Origin: Hydrogenophaga sp.
GTDB taxonomy: Bacteria > Pseudomonadota > Gammaproteobacteria > Burkholderiales > Burkholderiaceae_C
Length of the DNA stretch: 12,225 bases
Direction of reading: 5' to 3'
NCBI GenBank assembly: GCA_030684755.1
Contig: JAUXXN010000295.1
Span: 1 to 12,225, forward strand
This document shows, piece after piece, positions 5,579 through 12,225 of this stretch (its first letter is position 1; every line of letters starts with the position of its first letter). Position numbers and translations under genes: made by a program. The notes under the pieces are model-generated. The model did not search any database and was not told where the DNA came from. It saw nothing but the letters and a program-made list of their open reading frames with translations.

Positions 5579-6607
5579 TCAGTTGATGATCTTGTCGGCC
5601 TTGGCCAGCAGTTCGGCAGGCAGGGTGACGCCTTGGGCCCGCGCGGCCCGCAGGTTGATCAGCAGGCTGAACTTTTCGACCGGACCCCAGGGCACATCGC
5701 CAGGGGGAATGCCTTTAAGCACCAGCGCGGCTTTGCGACCTGCGGAGTAGCCCACCAGAAAGTAGTCGAGTCCGTAGGCCATGACCGCACCGCGCGCAAC
5801 GCTGTCGATGTCGCCAGCAAACAGGGCAATCTTGCGTTCGTCGCAAACGCGGGCGATGGCTTCGAGCGCGGCCACGGTGGTGTTGTCGGAGGTGATGGTG
5901 ATGGCTTGCACCCTCTCGGCCAGTTGGGCTGCCACCCGCCCCACCTCGGCGCTGTTGCCCACAGTGGCTTCGATCAGGGTCAGGCCCAAGCGCTTGGCGG
6001 TCTCCCGCATGGCCTGCACGTGGGTGAGCGAGTTGCTTTCTTGCGGGTTGTAAATGGTGCCCCACACCTTGGCTTGGGGCACGGCTTTGGCGTAGGTTTC
6101 CATTTGCAACTGCACGGGCCACAGGTCGCTCAGGCCGGTGACGTGGGTGCCGGTTTTCTGGCCAGGTGCGCTGTTCGGTGGCACCAGCCCGGCGCGCACC
6201 GGGTCGGTGACCGATGAGAACACCATGGGAATGCGGCTACCGGTGCGCATCACCGCCTGCGAGGTGGGCGTGGCAATGGTGTGGATCAGATCGACTTTGG
6301 CCTGCACCAGTTCGCGGGCAATGGCCTCGGCGCGGGCCATGTCGCCTTCGGCGTTGCGGCGCAGGTAGGTGACGTTCACGCCTTCTTTGAAACCGGCATT
6401 GGCCAGGCCCATTTCAAAGCCTTTTTCGTCGGCGTCCAGCGCCGCGTGCGAGACGATTTTGGTGACGCCAATGCGCAGCATTTTGCTGCTCTGCGCCTGC
6501 ACGGCGGTGGGCCAAGCCCAACCGAGGCTGGTTGCCAGACCGAGTCCGCACCAGTGGCGGCGCGAGACGCGGACTGGATCGTGCGTGTGTGGCGAATGTT
6601 GTGTCAT
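5579..6607 (-). CDS. ABC-type substrate-binding protein (ABC_sub_bind/TrpX-like), periplasmic
   Basis: The protein has 342 residues from the ATG at 6607, which has AGGG ten bases upstream. An ATG 42 bases earlier is in frame but poorly placed. A signal segment follows, with SRRHWCGLGLA (15-25), a Tat-like twin-arginine motif, and a likely cut after AVQA (about 38). The mature part reads IGVTKIVSHAALDADEKGF, IHTIATPTSQAV, VFSSVTDPVRAGLV and IYNPQESNS, characteristic of the ABC_sub_bind family, whose members bind small ligands such as tryptophan. No permease or ATPase gene is adjacent. The diguanylate cyclase gene follows at 40 bp in the same direction. I infer that it reports ligand to that membrane enzyme instead of feeding a transporter; a transporter elsewhere is the alternative. 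Confidence 0.88.
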   Translation of the reverse strand: MTQHSPHTHDPVRVSRRHWCGLGLATSLGWAWPTAVQAQSSKMLRIGVTKIVSHAALDADEKGFEMGLANAGFKEGVNVTYLRRNAEGDMARAEAIARELVQAKVDLIHTIATPTSQAVMRTGSRIPMVFSSVTDPVRAGLVPPNSAPGQKTGTHVTGLSDLWPVQLQMETYAKAVPQAKVWGTIYNPQESNSLTHVQAMRETAKRLGLTLIEATVGNSAEVGRVAAQLAERVQAITITSDNTTVAALEAIARVCDERKIALFAGDIDSVARGAVMAYGLDYFLVGYSAGRKAALVLKGIPPGDVPWGPVEKFSLLINLRAARAQGVTLPAELLAKADKIIN

Positions 6608-6649
6608 CAGATTACCCTGAAACAATGTGTAAGCACCATGTTGACACAA

Positions 6650-6924
6650 CCCGGGGTGGTATATGCAGCCGTTTTAGTGGCCGCAGGGTTTCGATGCAGA
6701 TTCCAGAAGCTGCGTTGTGGCCCTTGCGGCGCAGCACCCGGCGGCTGGCGGTGAACGGGGGACCTGAGCAGGTCGGTGGGCTGTTGTCAGGTGGGGGCGG
6801 TAATTGGTATTAAAAATCGATACCTGAAGTATTTATTTGCGTATATAGATCATATTTTTGCTGTCTTTTCACGGTGCTGGCCACGAACATTGCGTCCATG
6901 TTCAACAAGTTCACGAGGTTTCAC
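6650..6924. other. Intergenic region between divergent genes
   Basis: No gene is supported. The first half is GC-rich. 6800-6870 is markedly A+T-rich, with TATTAAAAATCG, TATTTATTTGCG and TATATAGATCATA, and probably holds the promoter of the rightward yiaA-type gene cluster. I could not find a -35/-10 pair with correct spacing. The promoter for the leftward substrate-binding protein should also lie here. Confidence 0.4.
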
Positions 6925-7422
6925 ATGGCCCACAGTTCCCGTTTCCCCCTTGGCGTGATGCGCGACACCCGTGCCTGGCAGCTCCAGGTGTGGGTGTCTT
7001 TCGGCCTTGCGGTGTTTCTCTGCGCCACCGGCCTGGCCTACCTGCCGGGGCAGGCGCTGGACCGGGCGTTCATGGTGATGGGTTATGTGTTTTGCCTGTC
7101 CACGGTGTTCGTGTTGTCCAAAGCGGTGCGCGACACGCAGAAGGCCCGCTTGGCGGGGGAGGCCGAGACGCCGATGTGGCGCGCGGTGGTGTGGGGCAGT
7201 TTCGCGGTGGCCATGGGCTTGACGCTCTGGGGTCTGCTGCGCATGCAAGTGGACCAGACCTACAAGGCCTATCTGGGCGTGAGCTGGTTGTATTTGGTCA
7301 CATCGGCGTTCACCCTGGCCAAAACGCTGCGCGACCGCCACGAAGCCGATCTGGCCGACGCCTTGCTGGCGGGCCGCCAGCAGGCGCTGGCCGAGCGTGC
7401 GGCCACCCCATCGCAGGGTTGA
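6925..7422 (+). CDS. YiaA/YiaB two-helix-domain inner membrane protein
   Basis: The protein has 165 residues. I chose the ATG at 6925 because ACGAGG sits six bases upstream and the family similarity starts soon after; an in-frame ATG at 6874 has no ribosome binding site. It holds two copies of the YiaAB unit, DTRAWQLQVWVSFGLAVFL and a second copy from PMWRAVVWGSFAVAMG, giving four membrane helices at about 22-40, 47-67, 86-106 and 114-134. Each unit ends in a basic helix (KAVRDTQKA, KTLRDRHEA). The family is an integral membrane family of unknown function found in the enterobacterial yia locus and elsewhere. It is the first gene of a four-gene rightward cluster. Confidence 0.85.
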   Translation: MAHSSRFPLGVMRDTRAWQLQVWVSFGLAVFLCATGLAYLPGQALDRAFMVMGYVFCLSTVFVLSKAVRDTQKARLAGEAETPMWRAVVWGSFAVAMGLTLWGLLRMQVDQTYKAYLGVSWLYLVTSAFTLAKTLRDRHEADLADALLAGRQQALAERAATPSQG

Positions 7423-7470
7423 TGCGATCAGGCATTCATTTTTGAACCGATTTCTTTCAGGAGCGATGAC

Positions 7471-7929
7471 ATGACACGGACTTTCTGGACCCACACCTGC
7501 CTGGCGGTCAGCCTGGCGCTGACCCTGGCGGCGAGCCCGGCGCGGGCGCAGAGCGAGGCTTCGCTGGTGCTGTCGGCCTTGCCGGTGGCGTCGGTGGTGG
7601 GGGTGGCGGGCAGTGCAGCGGCGGGGGTTGTGGCTGCGAGCGCGCTGCCGGTGGCGCTGTCGTTGGGCGGCTCGGTGCTGGTGGTGAAAGCGGTGGAGGT
7701 TTTGGCGCGCGGCACGGTGCTGTTGCTGGAGCGGGCGTCTGACGGTGCGCGGGCCAGTGTGGCGCTGAGCGGACGCGCGGCCTCGGCGGTGGCGGCGGGT
7801 GTGGGCACGGTGGTGGCGGTGAGCGTGATCGGCACCGGCGTGCTGCTCTCGGTGGCGGGTGAGGTGCTCTGCTTCATTCCGAACGAGCTGGGCCGCGCGC
7901 TGCTGCACAACGAGCGCATCACCGATTGA
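7471..7929 (+). CDS. Small exported Ala/Val-rich hydrophobic protein, function unknown
   Basis: This 152-residue protein starts at an ATG with AGGAG seven bases upstream. A clear Sec signal peptide (1-26) ends SPARA. The mature part is dominated by Ala, Val, Gly, Leu and Ser, with hydrophobic stretches at about 31-70 and 108-132 separated by VVKAVEVLARGTVLLLERASDGARAS. The second half ends in a short polar tail, ELGRALLHNERITD. I do not recognise the family. It lies 48 bp after the YiaA-type gene and 15 bp before the DUF2145 gene, so co-expression is likely, perhaps as a membrane partner of the DUF2145 protein. Confidence 0.75.
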   Translation: MTRTFWTHTCLAVSLALTLAASPARAQSEASLVLSALPVASVVGVAGSAAAGVVAASALPVALSLGGSVLVVKAVEVLARGTVLLLERASDGARASVALSGRAASAVAAGVGTVVAVSVIGTGVLLSVAGEVLCFIPNELGRALLHNERITD

Positions 7930-7944
7930 CGCCAGGAGATCGCC

Positions 7945-8754
7945 ATGAAGCTTCCGTTTTCCATCCGAACCGCCGCCGTGGCCTTGACAGCAGCGCTGTG
8001 GCTGGCGCCCGCCGCGCACGCCGGGCGTTCCTGTGAACAGCGGCCTTTGACGATGCAGTCACTGACCCAAGGACTGGCGCTGGCGCAGCAGACGGCTCAG
8101 GCGCTGGACGCCGAATTCGCCCGCAGTGGTGCGCGTGTGGTGGTGCTGGGCCGGGCCGGGCAAGACCTGAGCCCATACCAGTTGCGCTATTCGCACCTGG
8201 GCTGGGCCTACAAGACCGACGCTGGCCCGTGGCGGGTGTTGCACAAGCTCAACGCCTGTGGCACCGGTGTGGGCGCTCTCTACCGCCAGGGCCTGGGCGA
8301 GTTTTTCCTGGACGACCTGTGGCGCCAGGAAGCGGTGTGGTCGGTGCCCGCGCCCGCGCTGCAGGCGCCGCTGCTGGCGCTGCTGACCGACCCGGTGCGC
8401 AGCCTGCGCCTGCACGAGCGCGCCTACAACATGGTGTCTTATGCCTGGGGAACGCGTTACCAGCAGTCCAACCAGTGGGCGCTGGAAACCCTGGCCATGG
8501 CCGCCGAGCCCGGCATAGCCACCCGGGCGCAGGCCCAAGCCTGGCTCGGTTTCAAGGCCTACCAGCCCACCACGCTGCGCCTGGGCGCATTCACCCGGCT
8601 GGGTGCCAGTGCGACATCGGCCCATATCCGCTTTGACGACCACCCCAACAGCAAGCGGTTTTCTGACCGCATTGAAACGGTGACGGTGGACTCGGTGCTC
8701 GATTGGCTGGAGCGCACCGGCTTGGGCGGGCCTGCGCAACGGCTGGCGCTGTGA
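7945..8754 (+). CDS. DUF2145 family exported protein
   Basis: The protein has 269 residues, with AGGAG seven bases before the ATG. A signal peptide (1-26) ends in AHA. The DUF2145 core follows: LSPYQLRYSHLGWAYK (75-90), WRVLHKLNACGTG (96-108) and LYRQGLGEFFLDDLW (112-126). Conserved His84, His100, Asn103 and Cys105 could form a Cys/His active site like those of papain-fold (NlpC/P60-type) proteins; that is inference from residue pattern, not established for this family by me. The C-terminal part includes NMVSYAWGTRYQQSNQW, also conserved-looking. It probably acts in the periplasm. It sits between the small exported protein and the zinc-ribbon membrane protein genes in one rightward cluster. 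Confidence 0.85.
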   Translation: MKLPFSIRTAAVALTAALWLAPAAHAGRSCEQRPLTMQSLTQGLALAQQTAQALDAEFARSGARVVVLGRAGQDLSPYQLRYSHLGWAYKTDAGPWRVLHKLNACGTGVGALYRQGLGEFFLDDLWRQEAVWSVPAPALQAPLLALLTDPVRSLRLHERAYNMVSYAWGTRYQQSNQWALETLAMAAEPGIATRAQAQAWLGFKAYQPTTLRLGAFTRLGASATSAHIRFDDHPNSKRFSDRIETVTVDSVLDWLERTGLGGPAQRLAL

Positions 8755-8800
8755 GCGGGCTCACAATGGCTTCGATCCCTTTGTCTTGCAAGGAAACAAC

Positions 8801-9868
8801 ATGAGCAAAACCCTGCGTCTGTCTGAAAAATGGTTCCACCGTGGCCTGTGGCTGGTGGCGTTTCTGTTCGCGTGGTTCCTAACCGGGCTGGGCAGCACCA
8901 TCGTGGGCGACCTGCCCCGGGTGGAGCAGACCCGCTCGCTGGAAGATTTCATGGACCCGGCGCGCACGCCCGCGCTCAAGGCGACCATCCAGGCCGCCGA
9001 GCGCAGTGCCGAAGCGGCCCAGGCCGAGCTGGATCAGGCACAACTCAAGCTGCAGACGGCGCGGGCCGACAACCGCGCCGCACGCGAAACCTTCGACAAC
9101 TGGCTGGCCACACGCAGCGTGACGCAGCGTTCGGAGCAAGACGACGAGGTGCTCAAGCGCACCCGCGAGCTTGATGGGCTGCGCCAAGCCGAACGCACCG
9201 CATTCTCAGCGGTAGAGTTGCAGCAGCAGGCAGCGCTGAACGCGCGGCAGGCGCAAGACCGTGCGCAGGCCGAACTGCAAAGCCTGCAGAACGAAGCGCG
9301 CGGTGCCTTTGTGCAGGCGCAGCGTGCGCAAGAATTGCGTGTGTTCGGTTACCGGCTGGCCCTCACGCTGCCCTTGCTGGTGCTGGCTGGTTATTTGTTC
9401 AAAAAACACCGCAACGGCGCGTCGTGGCCCTTCGTCTGGGGCTTTATCTTCTTTGCGCTGTTTGCTTTCTTTGTGGAGCTGGTGCCCTATCTGCCCAGCT
9501 ACGGCGGCTATGTGCGCTACATCGTCGGCATCGTGCTCACCGTCATCGGCGGGCGCTACGCCATCCAGGCGCTACAGCGCTACCTAGAACGCCAAAAAAT
9601 TGCCGAGGCCCAACCCGCCCAGACGCGCCAGCGCGAGATGGACTACGACCAAGCCCAAGCCCGCATGACCAAGAACATTTGCCCCGGCTGCGAACGCACG
9701 GTGGACATGAAAGACGGCAAAACCGACTTTTGCCCGCACTGCGGCCTGTGCCTGTTTGACCACTGCGGCCATTGCAGCACGCGCAAAAACGCGTTTGCGC
9801 GTTACTGCTTTGCGTGCGGCACGTCGGCCAAGGCGGTAGCGACGGTAGCCCAGGCCAAGGCGGAGTAA
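8801..9868 (+). CDS. Coiled-coil membrane protein with C-terminal zinc ribbons
   Basis: The protein has 355 residues. The ATG at 8801 has AAGGA eight bases upstream; an in-frame TTG 15 bases earlier is an artefact. One membrane helix at 16-35 is followed by a long Ala/Gln/Glu-rich coiled coil (about 55-180), then three helices at about 183-200, 209-229 and 236-255. A charged linker leads to a C-terminal cysteine-rich region with CPGC (294-297) and CPHC (311-314), then CGHC (322-325) and CFAC (336-339), two likely zinc-ribbon knuckle sets. The ribbons are probably cytoplasmic, because four helices would leave both ends on the same side with the coiled coil in the periplasm. No enzyme motif is seen. 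It is the last gene of the yiaA-like cluster, 46 bp after the DUF2145 gene. Confidence 0.8.
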   Translation: MSKTLRLSEKWFHRGLWLVAFLFAWFLTGLGSTIVGDLPRVEQTRSLEDFMDPARTPALKATIQAAERSAEAAQAELDQAQLKLQTARADNRAARETFDNWLATRSVTQRSEQDDEVLKRTRELDGLRQAERTAFSAVELQQQAALNARQAQDRAQAELQSLQNEARGAFVQAQRAQELRVFGYRLALTLPLLVLAGYLFKKHRNGASWPFVWGFIFFALFAFFVELVPYLPSYGGYVRYIVGIVLTVIGGRYAIQALQRYLERQKIAEAQPAQTRQREMDYDQAQARMTKNICPGCERTVDMKDGKTDFCPHCGLCLFDHCGHCSTRKNAFARYCFACGTSAKAVATVAQAKAE

Positions 9869-9946
9869 TGGGTTGTTCAGCTTGTGCCACACATTCCCTC
9901 ATGTGGTTGAATTGGCTATTCGTCAACAGTTTTTAAGGGAGCCATC

Positions 9947-10039
9947 ATGTCAAACACATCAAAAGCACCGCCCGCACCGCCACCGCCACCGCCACTGCTC
10001 GCGACGACGCGATCTGGAGCCAGCGCTGCATGGTCCTGA
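9947..10039 (+). other. Proline-rich 30-codon frame at the head of the two-helix membrane gene
   Basis: An ATG at 9947 has GGGAG five bases upstream, a better start signal than that of the longer frame behind it. It encodes MSNTSKAPPAPPPPPPLLAT and stops at 10037-10039, eight bases into the following gene. The following frame, read backwards past its own ATG, gives ARDDAIWSQRC, which looks like genuine protein. So this is either the true N-terminus separated by a one-base loss in the GC-rich repeat-like tract (about 9990-10011), or a short leader peptide coupled to the next gene. I favour the frameshift. Confidence 0.55.
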
Positions 10040-10503
10040 ACCGGGCCTGGGTCCAAGTTCGATACCACCGCCGTCGGCAAAGATTCTTTGACCTGATGGA
10101 CAAGCTCACCAAGTCTGTGACAGTGGCATTGGGTGCGTCTCTCTTTGGTGGGCAGTTAAGCGAGTATTTCCCGGAGGCTGCGCCCTGGCTTGCTGCAGCC
10201 ATCACAGTGACAGGCCTCATGGCGCTGATATTCGGATATGGCGACCGCAAGCAACTCCACAAAGAGCTAAGCGAACAAGCCGCAAAACTGGCAGGAGATA
10301 TTGAAGGCGTGCCTGTCGGACGTCTTGATTACGAAACCACCGCTCGCTGGGCAGCTGAATTCGCACGCCTTGCTGCCAAGTGCCCTCCAGCACTCAAAAC
10401 ACTGACCATCATGTGCGAACACGAGCAGGCGTCCGCAGAGGGGCATCCCGGGCACGTTCATTTGCCTTGGTTACCTCGACGCTTAATCTCTCAATTTTTT
10501 TGA
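10030..10503 (+). CDS. Two-helix membrane protein (SLATT-like layout), frameshifted at both ends
   Basis: The open frame has 157 residues. A basic, aromatic N-terminal part, RAWVQVRYHRRRQRFFDLMDKL, precedes two membrane helices at about 30-46 and 51-69. A charged cytoplasmic helix, DRKQLHKELSEQAAKLAGDI, then leads to a soluble tail with CEHEQASAEGHPGH. This arrangement recalls SLATT-type membrane sensors of defence systems, but I cannot show homology. The ATG at 10030 has no ribosome binding site, and coding-like sequence continues upstream in the same frame to 9997. At the 3' end, T7 (10495-10501) is followed by TGA. With six Ts the protein would continue ENGYEATPPYELGKNL to a TGA at 10604-10606 that overlaps the next ATG as ATGA. 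The intact gene is probably 9947-10606, about 219 residues. A partner of the following gene. Confidence 0.65.
   Translation: MVLNRAWVQVRYHRRRQRFFDLMDKLTKSVTVALGASLFGGQLSEYFPEAAPWLAAAITVTGLMALIFGYGDRKQLHKELSEQAAKLAGDIEGVPVGRLDYETTARWAAEFARLAAKCPPALKTLTIMCEHEQASAEGHPGHVHLPWLPRRLISQFF
10495..10501 (+). other. T7 homopolymer at an apparent frameshift
   Basis: Seven Ts immediately precede the TGA of the upstream gene. Removing one joins the frame to an open stretch of 34 codons that ends exactly at the start of the next gene. Homopolymers of this length are known sites of replication or transcription slippage and of sequencing error. Confidence 0.6.
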
Positions 10504-10602
10504 AAATGGATACGAGGCCACGCCGCCGTATGAGTTGGGGAAAAATCTGCCGCCTGCCCGGCAGAGGAAACTGAATACACCAAGAACCGCAGGGAACATA
10601 AA

Positions 10603-11517
10603 ATGAAAGACATGAGCGCTAAGTTTCACTTTTCGATCAAGTACGACGGACCGGCGCTGGCCAGTCATCAGATGGATGTTCGCGAGCTGGCGCCAGCCCT
10701 GATCGCGCTGTCTGAACTGCTTGAGCACGCCAACAAAGCCGCTTACCCCGACGCAAACGAAGTGCGCGTCAACGTCCAGGGAAACTTCAAGGGCGGTTCG
10801 TTTGGGGTTGATCTCATTGCCGTGCAAACGGTGGCCCAACAAATCGTCAGCCTTCTGAATGGTGACGATGCTACCGCTGCATCCAATCTCCTAGGTATCT
10901 TGGGTGGTTTGGGCTTGATTGGCGGCGGCGGTGTGATTGGCCTTATCAAATGGCTTCGTGGGCGCAAGCCCAGCACCATCCGAACAGTAGGAGGCAAGGT
11001 CGTTTTTGAGCTGCTTGACGCAGAGCAAAAAGAAACCTTCGAAGTGGATCTGATTGCTGGCAAGCTGTATCAAACAAGAGTGGTGCGCCAGACGCTTGCC
11101 AGGGTGGTAAAGCCCCTGGAGCGCGAAGGCGTTGATGTCTTTGCCTGTGGCAAAGACGGCACTACCCAGTCGGTAGTCACCAGCGATGAGCGTGTATGGT
11201 TTGACATGGCCGCCAGTGAAGCCGACGTTGTGTCCAACACCGTTCGTCAGCATGTCCTACTTCAAATCGAGTCGGCGGTTTTCAAAGACGACAACAAATG
11301 GCGATTTCACGACGGCTCGAATGCATTTTTTGCCGAGATCGCGGATCGCGCATTTGTTGATCGAATCAATGCCGGTGATGAGCGCTTTGGCAAGGGCGAT
11401 GTACTGATTGCGGACTTGAGAATTATTCAGAGCGTTACAGACAGCGGGCTCAAACAAGAGTACTTGATTGAAAAGGTCCACGCACATCGCGACCCGTTGC
11501 AGCAAAAGCTGACCTAG
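10603..11517 (+). CDS. Accessory protein with central glycine-rich hydrophobic segment, unknown function
   Basis: This 304-residue protein has AGGGA about eight bases before the ATG. The N-terminal part (1-90) reads FHFSIKYDGPALASHQMDVRELAPALIALSELL then VRVNVQGNFKGGSFGVDLI, resembling proteins I associate with prophages and accessory islands but cannot name. Residues 95-117 (LLGILGGLGLIGGGGVIGLIKW) are strongly hydrophobic and glycine-rich, bounded by charged KWLRGRKP, as in membrane-inserting hairpins. The rest is soluble-looking, with a beta-rich stretch RTVGGKVVFELLDAEQKETF and a C-terminal half without recognised motifs. Base composition is less GC-rich than the flanks, consistent with transfer. 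With the preceding membrane protein it forms a two-gene module between unrelated chromosomal genes. Confidence 0.75.
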   Translation: MKDMSAKFHFSIKYDGPALASHQMDVRELAPALIALSELLEHANKAAYPDANEVRVNVQGNFKGGSFGVDLIAVQTVAQQIVSLLNGDDATAASNLLGILGGLGLIGGGGVIGLIKWLRGRKPSTIRTVGGKVVFELLDAEQKETFEVDLIAGKLYQTRVVRQTLARVVKPLEREGVDVFACGKDGTTQSVVTSDERVWFDMAASEADVVSNTVRQHVLLQIESAVFKDDNKWRFHDGSNAFFAEIADRAFVDRINAGDERFGKGDVLIADLRIIQSVTDSGLKQEYLIEKVHAHRDPLQQKLT

Positions 11518-11554
11518 GCCCATATTCGGGCTGATTAACGGATAGTTCAGCCGC

Positions 11555-12225
11555 TCAGCGCGGGGTGAGTCGCTCTTCGCGCAACAGCCCCCGCATGGCC
11601 CACAGCCCTAGCGCCGGGCCTAGGGCCAGCCAGGGCAGCAGCGCGCCCAGGCTCACGGTTTGCGAGAGCGACACAAACAGCAAAATGCTCACGATAGACA
11701 GCGCAAAACCCATGCTGTTGGTGAGGGTCAGCACACTGCCAACGGCCTGCGGTGGCGCGTTGCGTGCGGTCAGGGTAGAAAACTGCGGTGAATCGCCCGA
11801 CACGGTGATGCCCCACAGCACCAGCCAGCCATAAAACACCAGCGTGGGCGCACCGATGACGAACGGCGTGGCCAGACAGCACAACCCGCTGAGGCCCAAT
11901 TGTGTGCAGGCCACACGTGCGCTGCCCCAGCGCAGCGCCACCCAGCCCCCGCCAGCGCAGCCCAGTGCACCCGCGCTCAGCACCCAGAAAGCCGCCCACG
12001 ACAGATCCGTGCCTTGCAGCCGCGTGGCCAACACCAGCGGCACCATCACCCACATCGTGTACAGCTCCCACATGTGGCCAAAGTAGCCCAACACCGAGGC
12101 GCGCACCCGGGTATCGGTCCACACCGTGGCCAGTGCGCGCCATTGCAGCGTGGTCACGCGGGCGTGGGCGTTGGGTGGGTCGCTGGTGCCAAAGAACAGC
12201 AACAAGCCACCGCCGGCGGCCAGCG
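11555..12225 (-). CDS. MFS transporter, C-terminal half, cut by window edge
   Basis: The visible 223 codons run from LAAGGGLLLFFG at the right edge to a TGA at 11555-11557, so the start and the first six helices are outside. The cytoplasmic central loop (TSDPPNAHARVTTLQW...) is followed by about six hydrophobic helices: around FGHMWELYTMWVMVPLVLA, WAAFWVLSAGALGCAGGGWV, LGLSGLCCLATPFVIG, LVFYGWLVLWGITVSG, SMGFALSIVSILLFVSL and LGALLPWLALGPALGLWAM. The conserved GALGCAGGGWVALRWG and the Ser/Gly/Asp-Pro turn SGDSPQFSTL fit the major facilitator superfamily. The substrate cannot be told. It converges on the accessory module, 37 bp away. Confidence 0.82.
   Translation of the reverse strand, partial: LAAGGGLLLFFGTSDPPNAHARVTTLQWRALATVWTDTRVRASVLGYFGHMWELYTMWVMVPLVLATRLQGTDLSWAAFWVLSAGALGCAGGGWVALRWGSARVACTQLGLSGLCCLATPFVIGAPTLVFYGWLVLWGITVSGDSPQFSTLTARNAPPQAVGSVLTLTNSMGFALSIVSILLFVSLSQTVSLGALLPWLALGPALGLWAMRGLLREERLTPR

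Noticed and set aside
4477..5586. 369-residue rightward frame opposite the diguanylate cyclase
   Set aside because: His/Gln/Val-rich antisense shadow. The minus strand shows GGEEF and other cyclase motifs.
6641..6665. TTGACA (6641-6646) with TATATG (6660-6665) as a rightward promoter
   Set aside because: The spacer is only 13 bp, too short for a sigma-70 promoter.
6850..8019. 389-residue leftward frame opposite the yiaA-like and following genes
   Set aside because: Arg/His/Gln-rich shadow spanning three well-started rightward genes.
9880..9921. CCACA...TGTGG inverted repeat after the zinc-ribbon gene as a terminator
   Set aside because: The stem is only five to six pairs with a bulge and a long loop, and no T tract follows directly.
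11529..11552. GGCTGA/TCAGCC inverted repeat between the convergent genes as a bidirectional terminator
   Set aside because: Six pairs with a 12-base loop and no T tract; within chance expectation.

Overview
The window looks like chromosomal DNA of a GC-rich betaproteobacterium, most likely Burkholderiales/Comamonadaceae. The reasons are the priA-hemE neighbourhood, the style of the HemE, PriA, YiaA and DUF2145 proteins, and the codon use. This is judged by eye, without a database search.

Layout. 1-549 (-) is the N-terminal part of PriA, which runs off the left edge. 550-1338 is a gene-free stretch holding a diverged direct duplication (162 bp, about 85% identical, no gaps). Each copy carries a perfect DnaA box, a weaker box 12 bp further on, two perfect IHF-consensus sites and an A+T-rich stretch; a further perfect TTATNCACA box lies about 190 bp beyond the first. 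This is origin-like architecture beside hemE. 1339-2442 (-) is hemE, uroporphyrinogen decarboxylase. 2658-4124 (-) is the wreck of a type III restriction-modification locus: mod has lost its catalytic core, only the C-terminal nuclease end of res remains, and between them sits an intact DUF4160-DUF2442 pair with a strong ribosome binding site. 4256-5538 (-) is a membrane diguanylate cyclase split by a one-base frameshift. It follows a gene (5579-6607, -) for an exported ABC-type substrate-binding protein, with no permease or ATPase nearby, so the two probably form a ligand-sensing c-di-GMP pair.

6925-9868 (+) is a four-gene envelope cluster: YiaA-type membrane protein, small exported hydrophobic protein, DUF2145 periplasmic protein, and a coiled-coil membrane protein with a C-terminal zinc ribbon. 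9947-11517 (+) is a lower-GC accessory module of two genes: a two-helix membrane protein and a 304-residue protein with a central glycine-rich hydrophobic segment. The first gene seems to carry two compensating frameshifts, one at a T7 tract. Restoring the second would end it in an ATGA overlap with its partner. 11555-12225 (-) is the C-terminal half of an MFS transporter that runs off the right edge.

The strongest candidates for something undescribed are the duplicated DnaA/IHF region between priA and hemE, the two-gene membrane module at 9.9-11.5 kb, and the DUF4160-DUF2442 pair kept inside a dead type III R-M locus. Several apparent single-base frameshifts (4558-4561, about 9990-10011, 10495-10501) could be real mutations, slippage sites or assembly errors; the sequence alone cannot separate these.
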